From assembly GCA_944389295.1 (NCBI GenBank), contig CALXLV010000011.1, positions 1-64,000 of the forward strand: a stretch of DNA of 64,000 nt, read 5' to 3'. A program made the translations under genes and the position numbers. Under the pieces are notes generated by a model, which was not told where the DNA came from, did no database searches, and saw only the letters and a program-made list of their open reading frames with translations. Below, one piece after another: positions 25,275 through 32,366 of this stretch. The stretch comes from an uncultured Spirochaetaceae bacterium. Lineage in GTDB: Bacteria; Spirochaetota; Spirochaetia; Sphaerochaetales; Sphaerochaetaceae. Numbering within the stretch: the stretch's first letter is position 1; the number at the start of each line of letters is the position of its first letter.

Positions 25275-26112
25275 TCCTCCGCCTCCTTGATATGAGCGTC
25301 ATCAGAAGCACGGATACGAGCACCATCAGAACCGCTATCGTTGTCTCGGCGCCTCTGTTGCCGCTGCGGAACGCCTCGAGATAGTAGAAGTACATGACAG
25401 TCTCCGTCGATCTGAACGGGCCTCCTTCCGTCAGCACCATCACAGGTGCTGAGATCATCGCGGCATCCTTGAGCGCCATCAGGACGGTCACAGAGAGCAT
25501 GTTCCCTATCGCGGGAAGCTCTATCAGGAAGAACATCCTCGCTCCTGAGGCTCCGTCTATCTCCGCGGCTTCCAGAATGCTCCTGTCTGTGCTGCGGAAT
25601 GCGGCGAGGAGGAGTATGAAGTCGAGGGCGAAATCGAGGAATACTCCTAGTACAACAAGCACCGCCATCGCGGTGAAAGGTTCGTCAAGCCACTGGACGT
25701 CGGTTGAGAATATCCTTCCCATTATGCTTACGCTTCCGCGGAACATCTCCTTGAATACAAGAGCGAGCGCGGAGAGGGATAACGCCAGCGGCGTTAGGAA
25801 TATGAACTCCGGTATGCGCGTCCATTTCTCCTTCTTTCTCACAAGCGCCGCGGCAAGAAGCGTTATGAATGTGTTGAGAGGCAGAAAGAGTACGATGAAG
25901 CGGAGCGTGTTCGCGACGCTTGAGATGAATGCGGGATTGCCGAAGAGCGCTGCGTAGTTCCTCAGCCCGGCGAATCCGAGTACCTTCCCGGACTGTGATA
26001 TGGTCAGGAATGAGCCTGTGAAACTCTTTGCAAGCGGCAGCATGAAGAAGAGAACGGCCAGCACCAGCGATGGCGCCAGAAAGAGATATGCATTCCGCTC
26101 ATTTTTCTTCAT
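25267..26112 (-). CDS. ABC transporter permease (UgpA/MalF-like)
   Basis: A 281-residue membrane protein starting NAYLFLAPSLVLAVLFFMLPL, with the EAA loop LEAAEIDGASGARMFFLIELPAI. It is the first gene of the operon (permease-permease-binding protein-TIM barrel). No ATPase gene is present, so the system must share an MsmK/UgpC-type ATPase encoded elsewhere. Confidence 0.9.
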   Translation of the reverse strand: MKKNERNAYLFLAPSLVLAVLFFMLPLAKSFTGSFLTISQSGKVLGFAGLRNYAALFGNPAFISSVANTLRFIVLFLPLNTFITLLAAALVRKKEKWTRIPEFIFLTPLALSLSALALVFKEMFRGSVSIMGRIFSTDVQWLDEPFTAMAVLVVLGVFLDFALDFILLLAAFRSTDRSILEAAEIDGASGARMFFLIELPAIGNMLSVTVLMALKDAAMISAPVMVLTEGGPFRSTETVMYFYYLEAFRSGNRGAETTIAVLMVLVSVLLMTLISRRRRNV

Positions 26113-26122
26113 GACGTAAGGT

Positions 26123-26151
26123 AATTTAAGTCATCTCAATACGCTTTTCAA
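26123..26151 (-). promoter_or_regulatory. Promoter of the Ugp-like ABC operon
   Basis: Bottom strand TTGAAA (26151-26146), 17 bases, TAAATT (26128-26123), ten bases before the permease ATG. An inverted repeat ACATAAAT (26195-26202) / ATTTATGT (26221-26228) lies further upstream and could be an operator. The rest of the AT-rich gap 26113-26349 holds only the promoter of the next gene: TATAAT at 26293-26298 with no clear -35. Confidence 0.55.
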
Positions 26152-26349
26152 GATGATTTGGCATCCAATTTCTTTGAATATAAAAGAATATCTTACATAA
26201 ATAAATATAACGTAAAGTTGATTTATGTCAGGTTTTCTCAGTAATTCATGGCTCTGCCGTTCTCTGGGCGGTGAAAAAGAGGAAAGACGGTGTATAATTG
26301 CATACGAGGAGCCTGATTCCGATAATATAATCAGACCCGGGAGGATGAG

Positions 26350-27261
26350 ATGAAACCTACACTTCTTGTTATGGCAGCCGGTCTCGGATCACGCTATGGC
26401 GGCGTGAAGCAGATAGATGCGGTCGGTATGCATGGGGAGACCCTGCTTGATTTCGGCGTATATGATGCGTTCCATGCTGATTACGGCAAGGTCGTGTTCA
26501 TAATCAGGAAGGACATAGAGCATGACTTCAGGGAAAGGCTCTTCGACAGGATCGCCCGCAACATGGATGCCGATTACGTATTCCAGGACAGGACCACGCT
26601 TCTGACAGATGAGGAGATCGCGGCATCCGAGGGACGCACGAAGCCGTGGGGCACCATACAGGCAATACTTGCCGCCAAGGATGCTGTAAAGACGCCGTTT
26701 ACGGTGATAAACGCCGATGACTACTACGGAAGAAGCGCCTACAAAATTCTCGGAGATTATCTCTCGACGCTTGAGAACAGCGATACAACGCATGCGATGG
26801 TCGGATTCACACTCAAGAACACGATGAGCCCCTCCGGCTCTGTCACCAGGGCCATCTGCGTCATGAAGGACGGAATGCTTGTCTCGATGGAGGAGAACTC
26901 CAAGATAGAGTACACGGCTGACGGCGGCATTGTCTCCCATATGCCTTCCGGCGACGTTATGCTCACGGGCGATGAGCCTGTCTCGATGAACTTCTTCGGC
27001 TTTACTCCGAAGGCTTTCGACAGCTTCATGGAGTACTGGGAGGAGTTCAAGAGAAACAGCATCAGGGAGCCAAAGGTGGAATGCCTCCTTCCCAACGGCG
27101 TTTCCGAGATGGTCACATCTGGCAAGGGCTCGGTTAAGGTATTCACCACGCCTGACAAGTGGTTCGGAATGACATATCCGGAAGACAAGGCAAACGTGAT
27201 GTCCGAGCTGAGGAAGAAGATCGAGACTGGATACTACCCGGAGAAGCTCTGGGAGAAGTGA
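26350..27261 (+). CDS. Sugar nucleotidyltransferase-like protein
   Basis: The 303-residue protein begins LLVMAAGLGSRYGGVKQIDAVG, the nucleotide-binding GxGxRxxxxK loop of the NTP-transferase superfamily, and has the metal-binding INADDYYG (about 119). The family includes glucose-1-phosphate thymidylyl/uridylyl transferases, but this subgroup is distinct and its substrate is unknown. GGGAGG lies upstream of the ATG. The end abuts the convergent YitT gene with no gap. Confidence 0.8.
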   Translation: MKPTLLVMAAGLGSRYGGVKQIDAVGMHGETLLDFGVYDAFHADYGKVVFIIRKDIEHDFRERLFDRIARNMDADYVFQDRTTLLTDEEIAASEGRTKPWGTIQAILAAKDAVKTPFTVINADDYYGRSAYKILGDYLSTLENSDTTHAMVGFTLKNTMSPSGSVTRAICVMKDGMLVSMEENSKIEYTADGGIVSHMPSGDVMLTGDEPVSMNFFGFTPKAFDSFMEYWEEFKRNSIREPKVECLLPNGVSEMVTSGKGSVKVFTTPDKWFGMTYPEDKANVMSELRKKIETGYYPEKLWEK

Positions 27262-28170
27262 TCAGCGCTGGGTGACATCGCTTGATGAGGAGAGCTTTTC
27301 CAGAGGCGAATAGCCTTCTCCGATCACATGATAGGTGTCCTGCACGATCATGAAGGCCGACGGATCACGTTCCTGTACGGCTCTGCTCAGCATTGAGATA
27401 TACTGATTGGGAACCACGGTCATGAGCATGGGCCGTGGTTCTTTCGTAAAAAAGCCCTGTGCATCCAGCACTGTCGCGCCTCTCTCCATCTCATCCATTA
27501 TGAACTGTCCGATCGACTCGTAATTCTGAGAGATGATGAAAACCGTCTTGGCGTAGTTAGTTCCCATAGAAAGCACAACCTTGTTGAGAACCGCAGTGGT
27601 CAGGTAGGCGACTACGACAGCGTAGAGAGCGCTCTCAAGTCCGAAGAATACTGCGGATGCGGCTATTATGAGGCCGTCGACGATGAAGAGCGACGTTCCG
27701 AGGGTGAGGGGAGTATAGCGCGCCATTATCTGCGCAATGATATCCGTGCCCCCGGTGTTCGAACCAGATTTCATCACAAGTCCCATCCCGATTCCCGCGG
27801 TCACTCCTCCGAAGAGCGCCGAGAGCCAGATCGAGATATCCTTTGAGTAGTCGAGTATTCCATTTTCGCCGATGAAGAATACCCAGACCCATGTGAATAC
27901 AGAGAGAAGCAGTGATCCTAGGAGCGTCTTGAAGCCGTACTGGCGTCCGAAGAGCTTTGTCCCGATCAGGAATATCGGGAGCGTAAGCACGAGCATCGTC
28001 AGTCCAAGATCACATCCGGCGGCGTGGAAGATTATCGTGGCTATGCCGGAGACTCCGCCCGGAGCAAGCCGGGCAGGATTGAGGAATACAGCCGTGGAGA
28101 AGGCCGTCACAGCACTTCCCAGCGTGATGTAAATATAGTCTATTACCGTTCTTGAAGCAGTTTTCATCAT
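27262..28170 (-). CDS. YitT-family membrane protein
   Basis: The 302-residue protein has about six transmembrane helices (residues 10-195, with GGVSGIATIIFHAAG and GMGLVMKSGSNTGGTDIIAQIMAR, the DUF161 repeats) and a soluble C-terminal DUF2179 domain (about 205-290: GATVLDAQGFFTKEPRPMLMTVV). Function of the family is unknown. It overlaps the LOG gene by four bases (ATGA). Confidence 0.88.
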   Translation of the reverse strand: MMKTASRTVIDYIYITLGSAVTAFSTAVFLNPARLAPGGVSGIATIIFHAAGCDLGLTMLVLTLPIFLIGTKLFGRQYGFKTLLGSLLLSVFTWVWVFFIGENGILDYSKDISIWLSALFGGVTAGIGMGLVMKSGSNTGGTDIIAQIMARYTPLTLGTSLFIVDGLIIAASAVFFGLESALYAVVVAYLTTAVLNKVVLSMGTNYAKTVFIISQNYESIGQFIMDEMERGATVLDAQGFFTKEPRPMLMTVVPNQYISMLSRAVQERDPSAFMIVQDTYHVIGEGYSPLEKLSSSSDVTQR

Positions 28171-28745
28171 CCGAGTTTCGGGGGTGTGTCAGCGTGTTCG
28201 GATTCCAGTCTGTCGAGAAGTCTTGCAGGATCGTCCTCGACTATGAGCAGGTTCCTGACTTCTTCGCTGATGAATCCCTCTGCCGTTCCCTTTCCTATCA
28301 TCTCCACGAAGCTGTCCCAGTAGCCGCAGGTGTTGAGAAGCGCCACGTTCTTTCTGTGGTATCCGAGCTGCCTCCATGTGTATATCTCGCAGATCTCGTC
28401 AAGAGTGCCTATCCCTCCGGGGAGCGCCACGAATCCGTCTGATCTGTCATACATGGCTTTCTTCCTCTCGTGCATGCCGGGAACTATGAGGATCTCATCC
28501 TCCCACTTCTCCTTTCTCACGGACGGTACGTCCATCGCCTCGGGCAGTATGCCTGTCACATGGCCGCCGCAGCGGTGAACGCTCTCGGCAGTCCTGCCCA
28601 TGAGGCCGAGGCATCCGCCTCCGTAGATGAGCGATATGCCCCTCCGTGCCATTTCCTTTCCAAGTGCCTCTGCCGCTTCCGCGTACTCTTTCCTCCTTCC
28701 CGGAGATGAGCCGCAGAATACCGCGATACTTCTGATTTCAGCCAT
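28167..28745 (-). CDS. LOG-family phosphoribohydrolase (TIGR00730)
   Basis: The 192-residue Rossmann protein starts IAVFCGSSPG, contains LIYGGGCLGLMG and the family's catalytic PGGIGTLDEICE motif (about 109-120) with the Arg in TWRQLG. Members cleave nucleoside 5'-monophosphates to base and ribose phosphate (LonelyGuy cytokinin activation in plants). TATAAT on the bottom strand (28758-28753) is seven bases from the ATG and there is no Shine-Dalgarno, so a leaderless mRNA is likely. Confidence 0.88.
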   Translation of the reverse strand: MAEIRSIAVFCGSSPGRRKEYAEAAEALGKEMARRGISLIYGGGCLGLMGRTAESVHRCGGHVTGILPEAMDVPSVRKEKWEDEILIVPGMHERKKAMYDRSDGFVALPGGIGTLDEICEIYTWRQLGYHRKNVALLNTCGYWDSFVEMIGKGTAEGFISEEVRNLLIVEDDPARLLDRLESEHADTPPKLG

Positions 28746-28870
28746 GAAAATGATTATATATTGAAGAGATGGCAGGGGAATAGTACCGCCGCTTGGTATT
28801 TTCTCTTGCGGGGGAAGCTGTTGAGGGCTTAGAATATGATTCGATTGGTATAACCATCACTGGAGTGACT

Positions 28871-30172
28871 ATGCAGAGAATCAGAAAAATCATAATTGCT
28901 TTGACCGCGATGCTTATGATAGCGGCGGTGCCTCTTGCTGCCAGCACTATGACGGTGACTTGGGAGTGGCTTCTTGATGATCCCGAAGTAACGGCGTACC
29001 GCTACCAGCTCGGCGGAGAGGACCCTGACGGCTGGACTGTGATCGGCGGCGATGTCAACACGCTGGAAATCGGCAATCTTGATCCTGCAGCGGAGTACAC
29101 GCTCTACCTCCAGCGCTCATATGACGGAGAGAACTGGTCGGAATCAGCTTCCAGCACGGCAAGTGCGACAATAGTTCCATATACGCCGCCTGCAGAGGAA
29201 GTCGCAGAGGAAGAGACACCTGCTGAGGCAGTTCCCGCAGAGGAGACTGCGGTTGAGGAAGAACCTCTTGTAAAGACTTATGAGAACGCAGGCTTCACGC
29301 TTACCGCATATATCTCCGAGGGGGAGACTGTCCTTGAGTATCCTGCGTCGGTCGCAGACAGCGATGTCCACGCTTTCTTTGCTCTGGAGAACGAGAAGTA
29401 CGGACTTGGTGATATGGGTGTTGTCTACAGAATAGAGGAGAGCGGCAGAGCCGTCATCACATATCCTTCCGAATACACGAAGGAGAGCGTCGATGCAGAG
29501 CTTGATCTGCTCTTCGATGATCTGACAGCATATCTTGCTCCGGCTGCAGAGACGGCTGAAACACCTGCGGAGGAAACTCCTGCAGCAGCTGAGATTCCTT
29601 CTGCATCGGATGAGTCAAGATTCGCAGTATCGCTTCTTCTCCGCGCTGGAATCGCATCCACATTCGATGATACCTTCACGTTCAGCGATACGCAGCTTGC
29701 GGAAGTCGGTCTCGGTCTTGATTTCAGCAACATCCTTTCTGTGGGCGATAATTTCGGTTTCGGACTCAGAAGCGATTTCATCGTCAACTTCCTGCCGACA
29801 TCCGGCGCGTGGGACCTTGAGGATACAAAGGATTACTTCAATGTGATGAACTATGCTGAGAGGCTCTCACTTGATCTCAAGCTGATGGCTGATTTTGCAG
29901 CAGGTCCCGCTGAAATCTATCTCGGTGGCGGCGCGGGTTTCTCGGTGGTCAATCCCGATAATGCCATCAACCTCAGCTATGCCTCTGATCTCGGCACGTT
30001 CAAGATCGGCGATGCGGCCTTCGGAATGGACTGGTTTGCTTCGGCCGTGGCAGGACTCAGGTTCCATATCGGAAGTGTATTCTCGATCGGAGCTGAGGTC
30101 GGTTACCGCTATCTCGTCGAGGCTGAGGAGCATCTCGGCAGCGCAGATATCGTTCTCGGCTTCACATTCTGA
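28871..30172 (+). CDS. Secreted protein: Fn3-like domain, Glu/Ala/Pro linker, C-terminal beta-barrel
   Basis: ATG 28871 is chosen because GGAG lies six bases upstream and a signal peptide follows at once (MQRIRKIIIALTAMLMIAAVPLAAS). The mature part has a fibronectin-III-like segment (about 27-100, TWEWLLDDPEVTAYRYQLGGEDPDGWTVIG ... YTLYLQRSYDGENWS), an acidic Glu/Ala/Pro linker, a central domain, a second such linker, and a C-terminal region (about 240-433) of amphipathic strands ending LGFTF with terminal Phe, as outer-membrane barrels do. It probably anchors in the outer membrane. TATAAC near 28846 may be its -10. Confidence 0.75.
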   Translation: MQRIRKIIIALTAMLMIAAVPLAASTMTVTWEWLLDDPEVTAYRYQLGGEDPDGWTVIGGDVNTLEIGNLDPAAEYTLYLQRSYDGENWSESASSTASATIVPYTPPAEEVAEEETPAEAVPAEETAVEEEPLVKTYENAGFTLTAYISEGETVLEYPASVADSDVHAFFALENEKYGLGDMGVVYRIEESGRAVITYPSEYTKESVDAELDLLFDDLTAYLAPAAETAETPAEETPAAAEIPSASDESRFAVSLLLRAGIASTFDDTFTFSDTQLAEVGLGLDFSNILSVGDNFGFGLRSDFIVNFLPTSGAWDLEDTKDYFNVMNYAERLSLDLKLMADFAAGPAEIYLGGGAGFSVVNPDNAINLSYASDLGTFKIGDAAFGMDWFASAVAGLRFHIGSVFSIGAEVGYRYLVEAEEHLGSADIVLGFTF

Positions 30173-30186
30173 GAATTTCTTCTGTC

Positions 30187-30218
30187 AAAGAGGGGGCTGG
30201 GGAACCAGCCTCTTTCTT
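30187..30218 (+). terminator. Terminator after the Fn3/barrel gene
   Basis: AAAGAG/CTCTTT and GCTGG/CCAGC arms form a stem with a GGG bulge and GGAA loop (30187-30215), followed by CTT. Confidence 0.6.
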
Positions 30219-30231
30219 ATGAGGTTATGTT

Positions 30232-30753
30232 ATGGAGATAAGGAAAGCTGCGGCGGGCGACATCGATGCTGCGCTCGCGATGTATGAGGATATCATAGAC
30301 AGTACGGACGGCAGGAGCGAGAGCCCGAGATGGACGAAGGGCATATACCCTGACAGGAGCTATCTTGAAGGAGCTGCTGAGAGGGGAGAGCTATTTCTGG
30401 CGTTCATCGACGGCAGGGCTGCAGGAGGCGTTGTATTCAACCATAAGCAGGCGTCCGGTTATGAGAATGTCGGCTGGTCGGTGGATGCATCTCCCTGCGA
30501 GGTCTGTACAATACACACCCTCGGCGTCCATCCGGACTTCCAGCACAGGAAGATAGCGACGCTTCTCTCCCGCAGAGTGATAGAGGAGGCGGAAAGGGAA
30601 GGCATGAAGGCGGTGCGCCTTGATGTGATCGAGGGGAATACCCCGTCCGTGAAGCTCTACGAGAGCATGGGATTTACGAATCACGGCGATCATATTCTCC
30701 GCTACGAGGGGATGGATGACATTCCGTTCACGATGATGGAGCTTGTCCTATGA
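30232..30753 (+). CDS. GNAT-family N-acetyltransferase
   Basis: The 173-residue protein has the GNAT fold: EIRKAAAGDIDAALAMYEDI at the start, the acetyl-CoA binding segment LGVHPDFQHRKIATLLSRRVIEEAEREG (R/Q-x-x-G/A loop in a slightly divergent form) and LDVIEGNTPSVKLYESMGFTNHG. Substrate unknown. It stands alone with AGGTTATGTT before the ATG. Confidence 0.85.
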   Translation: MEIRKAAAGDIDAALAMYEDIIDSTDGRSESPRWTKGIYPDRSYLEGAAERGELFLAFIDGRAAGGVVFNHKQASGYENVGWSVDASPCEVCTIHTLGVHPDFQHRKIATLLSRRVIEEAEREGMKAVRLDVIEGNTPSVKLYESMGFTNHGDHILRYEGMDDIPFTMMELVL

Positions 30754-30804
30754 GTTGTAATCAGCTATTATCGTAGCGATACATTGAAGAGGGCTGTTCT
30801 CTAT

Positions 30805-31584
30805 ATGAAGAATGACCGGCTGGATATCAGCCTTGATTATATGCGATTCACTATCGAAGCCGACGGCGAGAGCTTTACGGAGAAGCTTGAGGATACCTTC
30901 ACGTCCATTCTTGAAGGCGATCTGAGCGCTGACAAGGCCGTTGCCTCGTATATCCGTTCCTCCTCGCTCAGCACAGAAGAGTTCTCCGGTTCGGAGGACG
31001 AGATGTCGTCATATCCGGGAACCAGGTGCCTTGTAAATTATTTCGGGATCAAGGAGAAGCCGAAGCTCAGAAGCGTAGACAAGATGATCTCGTCGATAAG
31101 GACAGCAGAGCTTCTCAGGAAGCCTCTCGACATGCCTTTTTCATTCGAGCATCTGGTGGCGATACACTCCCACCTCTTTGGAGACATCTATCCTTCCGCC
31201 GGAATGATAAGGACATCATCCTCCAAAAAGCATCGCGAATACTGCCAGCCCGACTACATAATTCCTTCAGCGGAGAAGCTCTTCGACAATCTCAGGAACA
31301 GCCGCTATCTGCGCGGCATCGATGATCTTGATGATTTTGTGAACGAGCTTGCCTACTATATGGGCGAGGTTGAGGCTCTGCACCCGTTCCTCGACGGCAA
31401 CGGACGCACGACGAGGCTCTTCTTCAATCTCCTCTCCCTCAGCGCGGGCTATCTCATAGGGTGGGGCAGCGCCGATCCTGATCACTTCCTCGAAGCCAAT
31501 GTCGCAGCTCTTGACGGAGATTATCAGGCACTCATTGATGTGCTTGAGGAAATCGTCATTCCTGTCTCAGAGCGTGAAGAATAA
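30805..31584 (+). CDS. Fic/DOC-family protein
   Basis: The active-site motif HPFLDGNGRTTR starts at His193 and matches the catalytic HPFx(D/E)GNGRxxR of Fic AMP-transferases exactly. The preceding flap residues (KKHREYCQPDYIIPSAEKL) fit as well. Start ATG 30805 is used; the frame also allows TTG 30784. The usual N-terminal inhibitory helix motif (S/T)xxxE(G/N) is not obvious. It could modify a protein partner by AMPylation. No antitoxin gene lies beside it; the next genes are a separate RelE/XRE pair. Confidence 0.85.
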   Translation: MKNDRLDISLDYMRFTIEADGESFTEKLEDTFTSILEGDLSADKAVASYIRSSSLSTEEFSGSEDEMSSYPGTRCLVNYFGIKEKPKLRSVDKMISSIRTAELLRKPLDMPFSFEHLVAIHSHLFGDIYPSAGMIRTSSSKKHREYCQPDYIIPSAEKLFDNLRNSRYLRGIDDLDDFVNELAYYMGEVEALHPFLDGNGRTTRLFFNLLSLSAGYLIGWGSADPDHFLEANVAALDGDYQALIDVLEEIVIPVSEREE

Positions 31585-31615
31585 TTTGCTGACAGATATA
31601 TTTCTTGTGGCATAC

Positions 31616-31636
31616 CCCTGTATTGCAGGGATGATA
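31616..31636 (+). terminator. Short terminator-like hairpin after fic
   Basis: CCCTG (31616-31620) and CAGGG (31626-31630) with a five-base loop, then a T-rich stretch. The stem is short. Confidence 0.4.
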
Positions 31637-31643
31637 TTTTTAG

Positions 31644-31673
31644 TTTGAAAAGTACCCTTTTTTGTCTTATATT
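31644..31673 (+). promoter_or_regulatory. Promoter of the RelE-like toxin pair
   Basis: TTGAAA (31644-31649), 18-base spacer, TATATT (31668-31673). The ATG follows six bases later, which puts the transcription start on the start codon. Confidence 0.6.
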
Positions 31674-31679
31674 TCAGGT

Positions 31680-31949
31680 ATGAAAGAGTACGAGGTATTG
31701 TTCAGTCGCAAGGCTTTGAAAGGCATCGAAAAGCTAGGCAAAAAGGAGAAGGAAGTACTTGCGAAACTGATTAGCGATCTTCGTACTTCTGGACCTGTAC
31801 AGCCAAGCTACAAAAACTACAGCTCACTTGGCGGAGGAAGATATCACTGCCATTTGAGTTATCACTGGGTAGCTTGCTGGTACTCGGAGAATGGAAAACT
31901 AAAAATAGAGGTGTACTATGTTGGTAGTCGTGAATCAGCCCCATATTAA
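31680..31949 (+). CDS. RelE/HigB-type toxin
   Basis: About 89 residues from ATG 31680 (MKEYEVLFSRKALKGIEKLGKKEKEVLAKLISDL). The protein is basic, has the RelE/ParE strand-helix-strand layout and ends KIEVYYVGSRESAPY, the region holding catalytic residues in RelE-fold mRNA nucleases. The antitoxin gene overlaps its last 32 bases. Toxin-first order is that of HigBA. Confidence 0.78.
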   Translation: MKEYEVLFSRKALKGIEKLGKKEKEVLAKLISDLRTSGPVQPSYKNYSSLGGGRYHCHLSYHWVACWYSENGKLKIEVYYVGSRESAPY

Positions 31950-32289
31950 CAATTTCAAAATTGAAGGTACTCTCTCGAGTTCCTTCTTGGATTCTCTGAA
32001 AAAGGAGTTCGGTGATTCCATGAAGATCATCCAGAAGGATGAGGACGAAGAGTGGATCGATGTCTGCGATCTTGACTGGTATAAGGAGATGAAAGCCGAG
32101 GAGACGCCCGGCAAGAATCTCAAGTTCTACCGCAAGCTCGTTGGTATGACGCAGAAGGAGCTTGCAGAAAAGCTCGGTATGAACAAGCAGCACATCTCGG
32201 ATATGGAAAGGGACAGAAGGTCAATAAGCAAAAAGACTGCGAAGGAGCTTGCCGGAATTTTCAAAGTTTCTCCTGTCAGGTTCATTTGA
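31918..32289 (+). CDS. XRE-family antitoxin (HigA-like)
   Basis: The 123-residue protein has an N-terminal toxin-binding region (1-60) and a C-terminal helix-turn-helix (about 66-118: KNLKFYRKLVGMTQKELAEKLGMNKQHISDMERDRRSISKKTAKELAGIF). It probably neutralises the toxin encoded just upstream and represses the shared promoter. Confidence 0.82.
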   Translation: MLVVVNQPHINNFKIEGTLSSSFLDSLKKEFGDSMKIIQKDEDEEWIDVCDLDWYKEMKAEETPGKNLKFYRKLVGMTQKELAEKLGMNKQHISDMERDRRSISKKTAKELAGIFKVSPVRFI

Positions 32290-32336
32290 TCTCTTCTGCG
32301 GCTGTGGCTGCAGTTTTTGTCATGCACAGGAAGGAC

Positions 32337-32366
32337 AGGAGCCGCTTCATCAGCGGCTCCTCTTCA
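32337..32366. terminator. Hairpin between the toxin-antitoxin pair and rlmKL
   Basis: AGGAGCCGC (32337-32345) and GCGGCTCCT (32353-32361) form a perfect nine-base stem with a seven-base loop. It lies between convergent genes and can serve both, although the T-tracts on either side are short. Confidence 0.6.
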
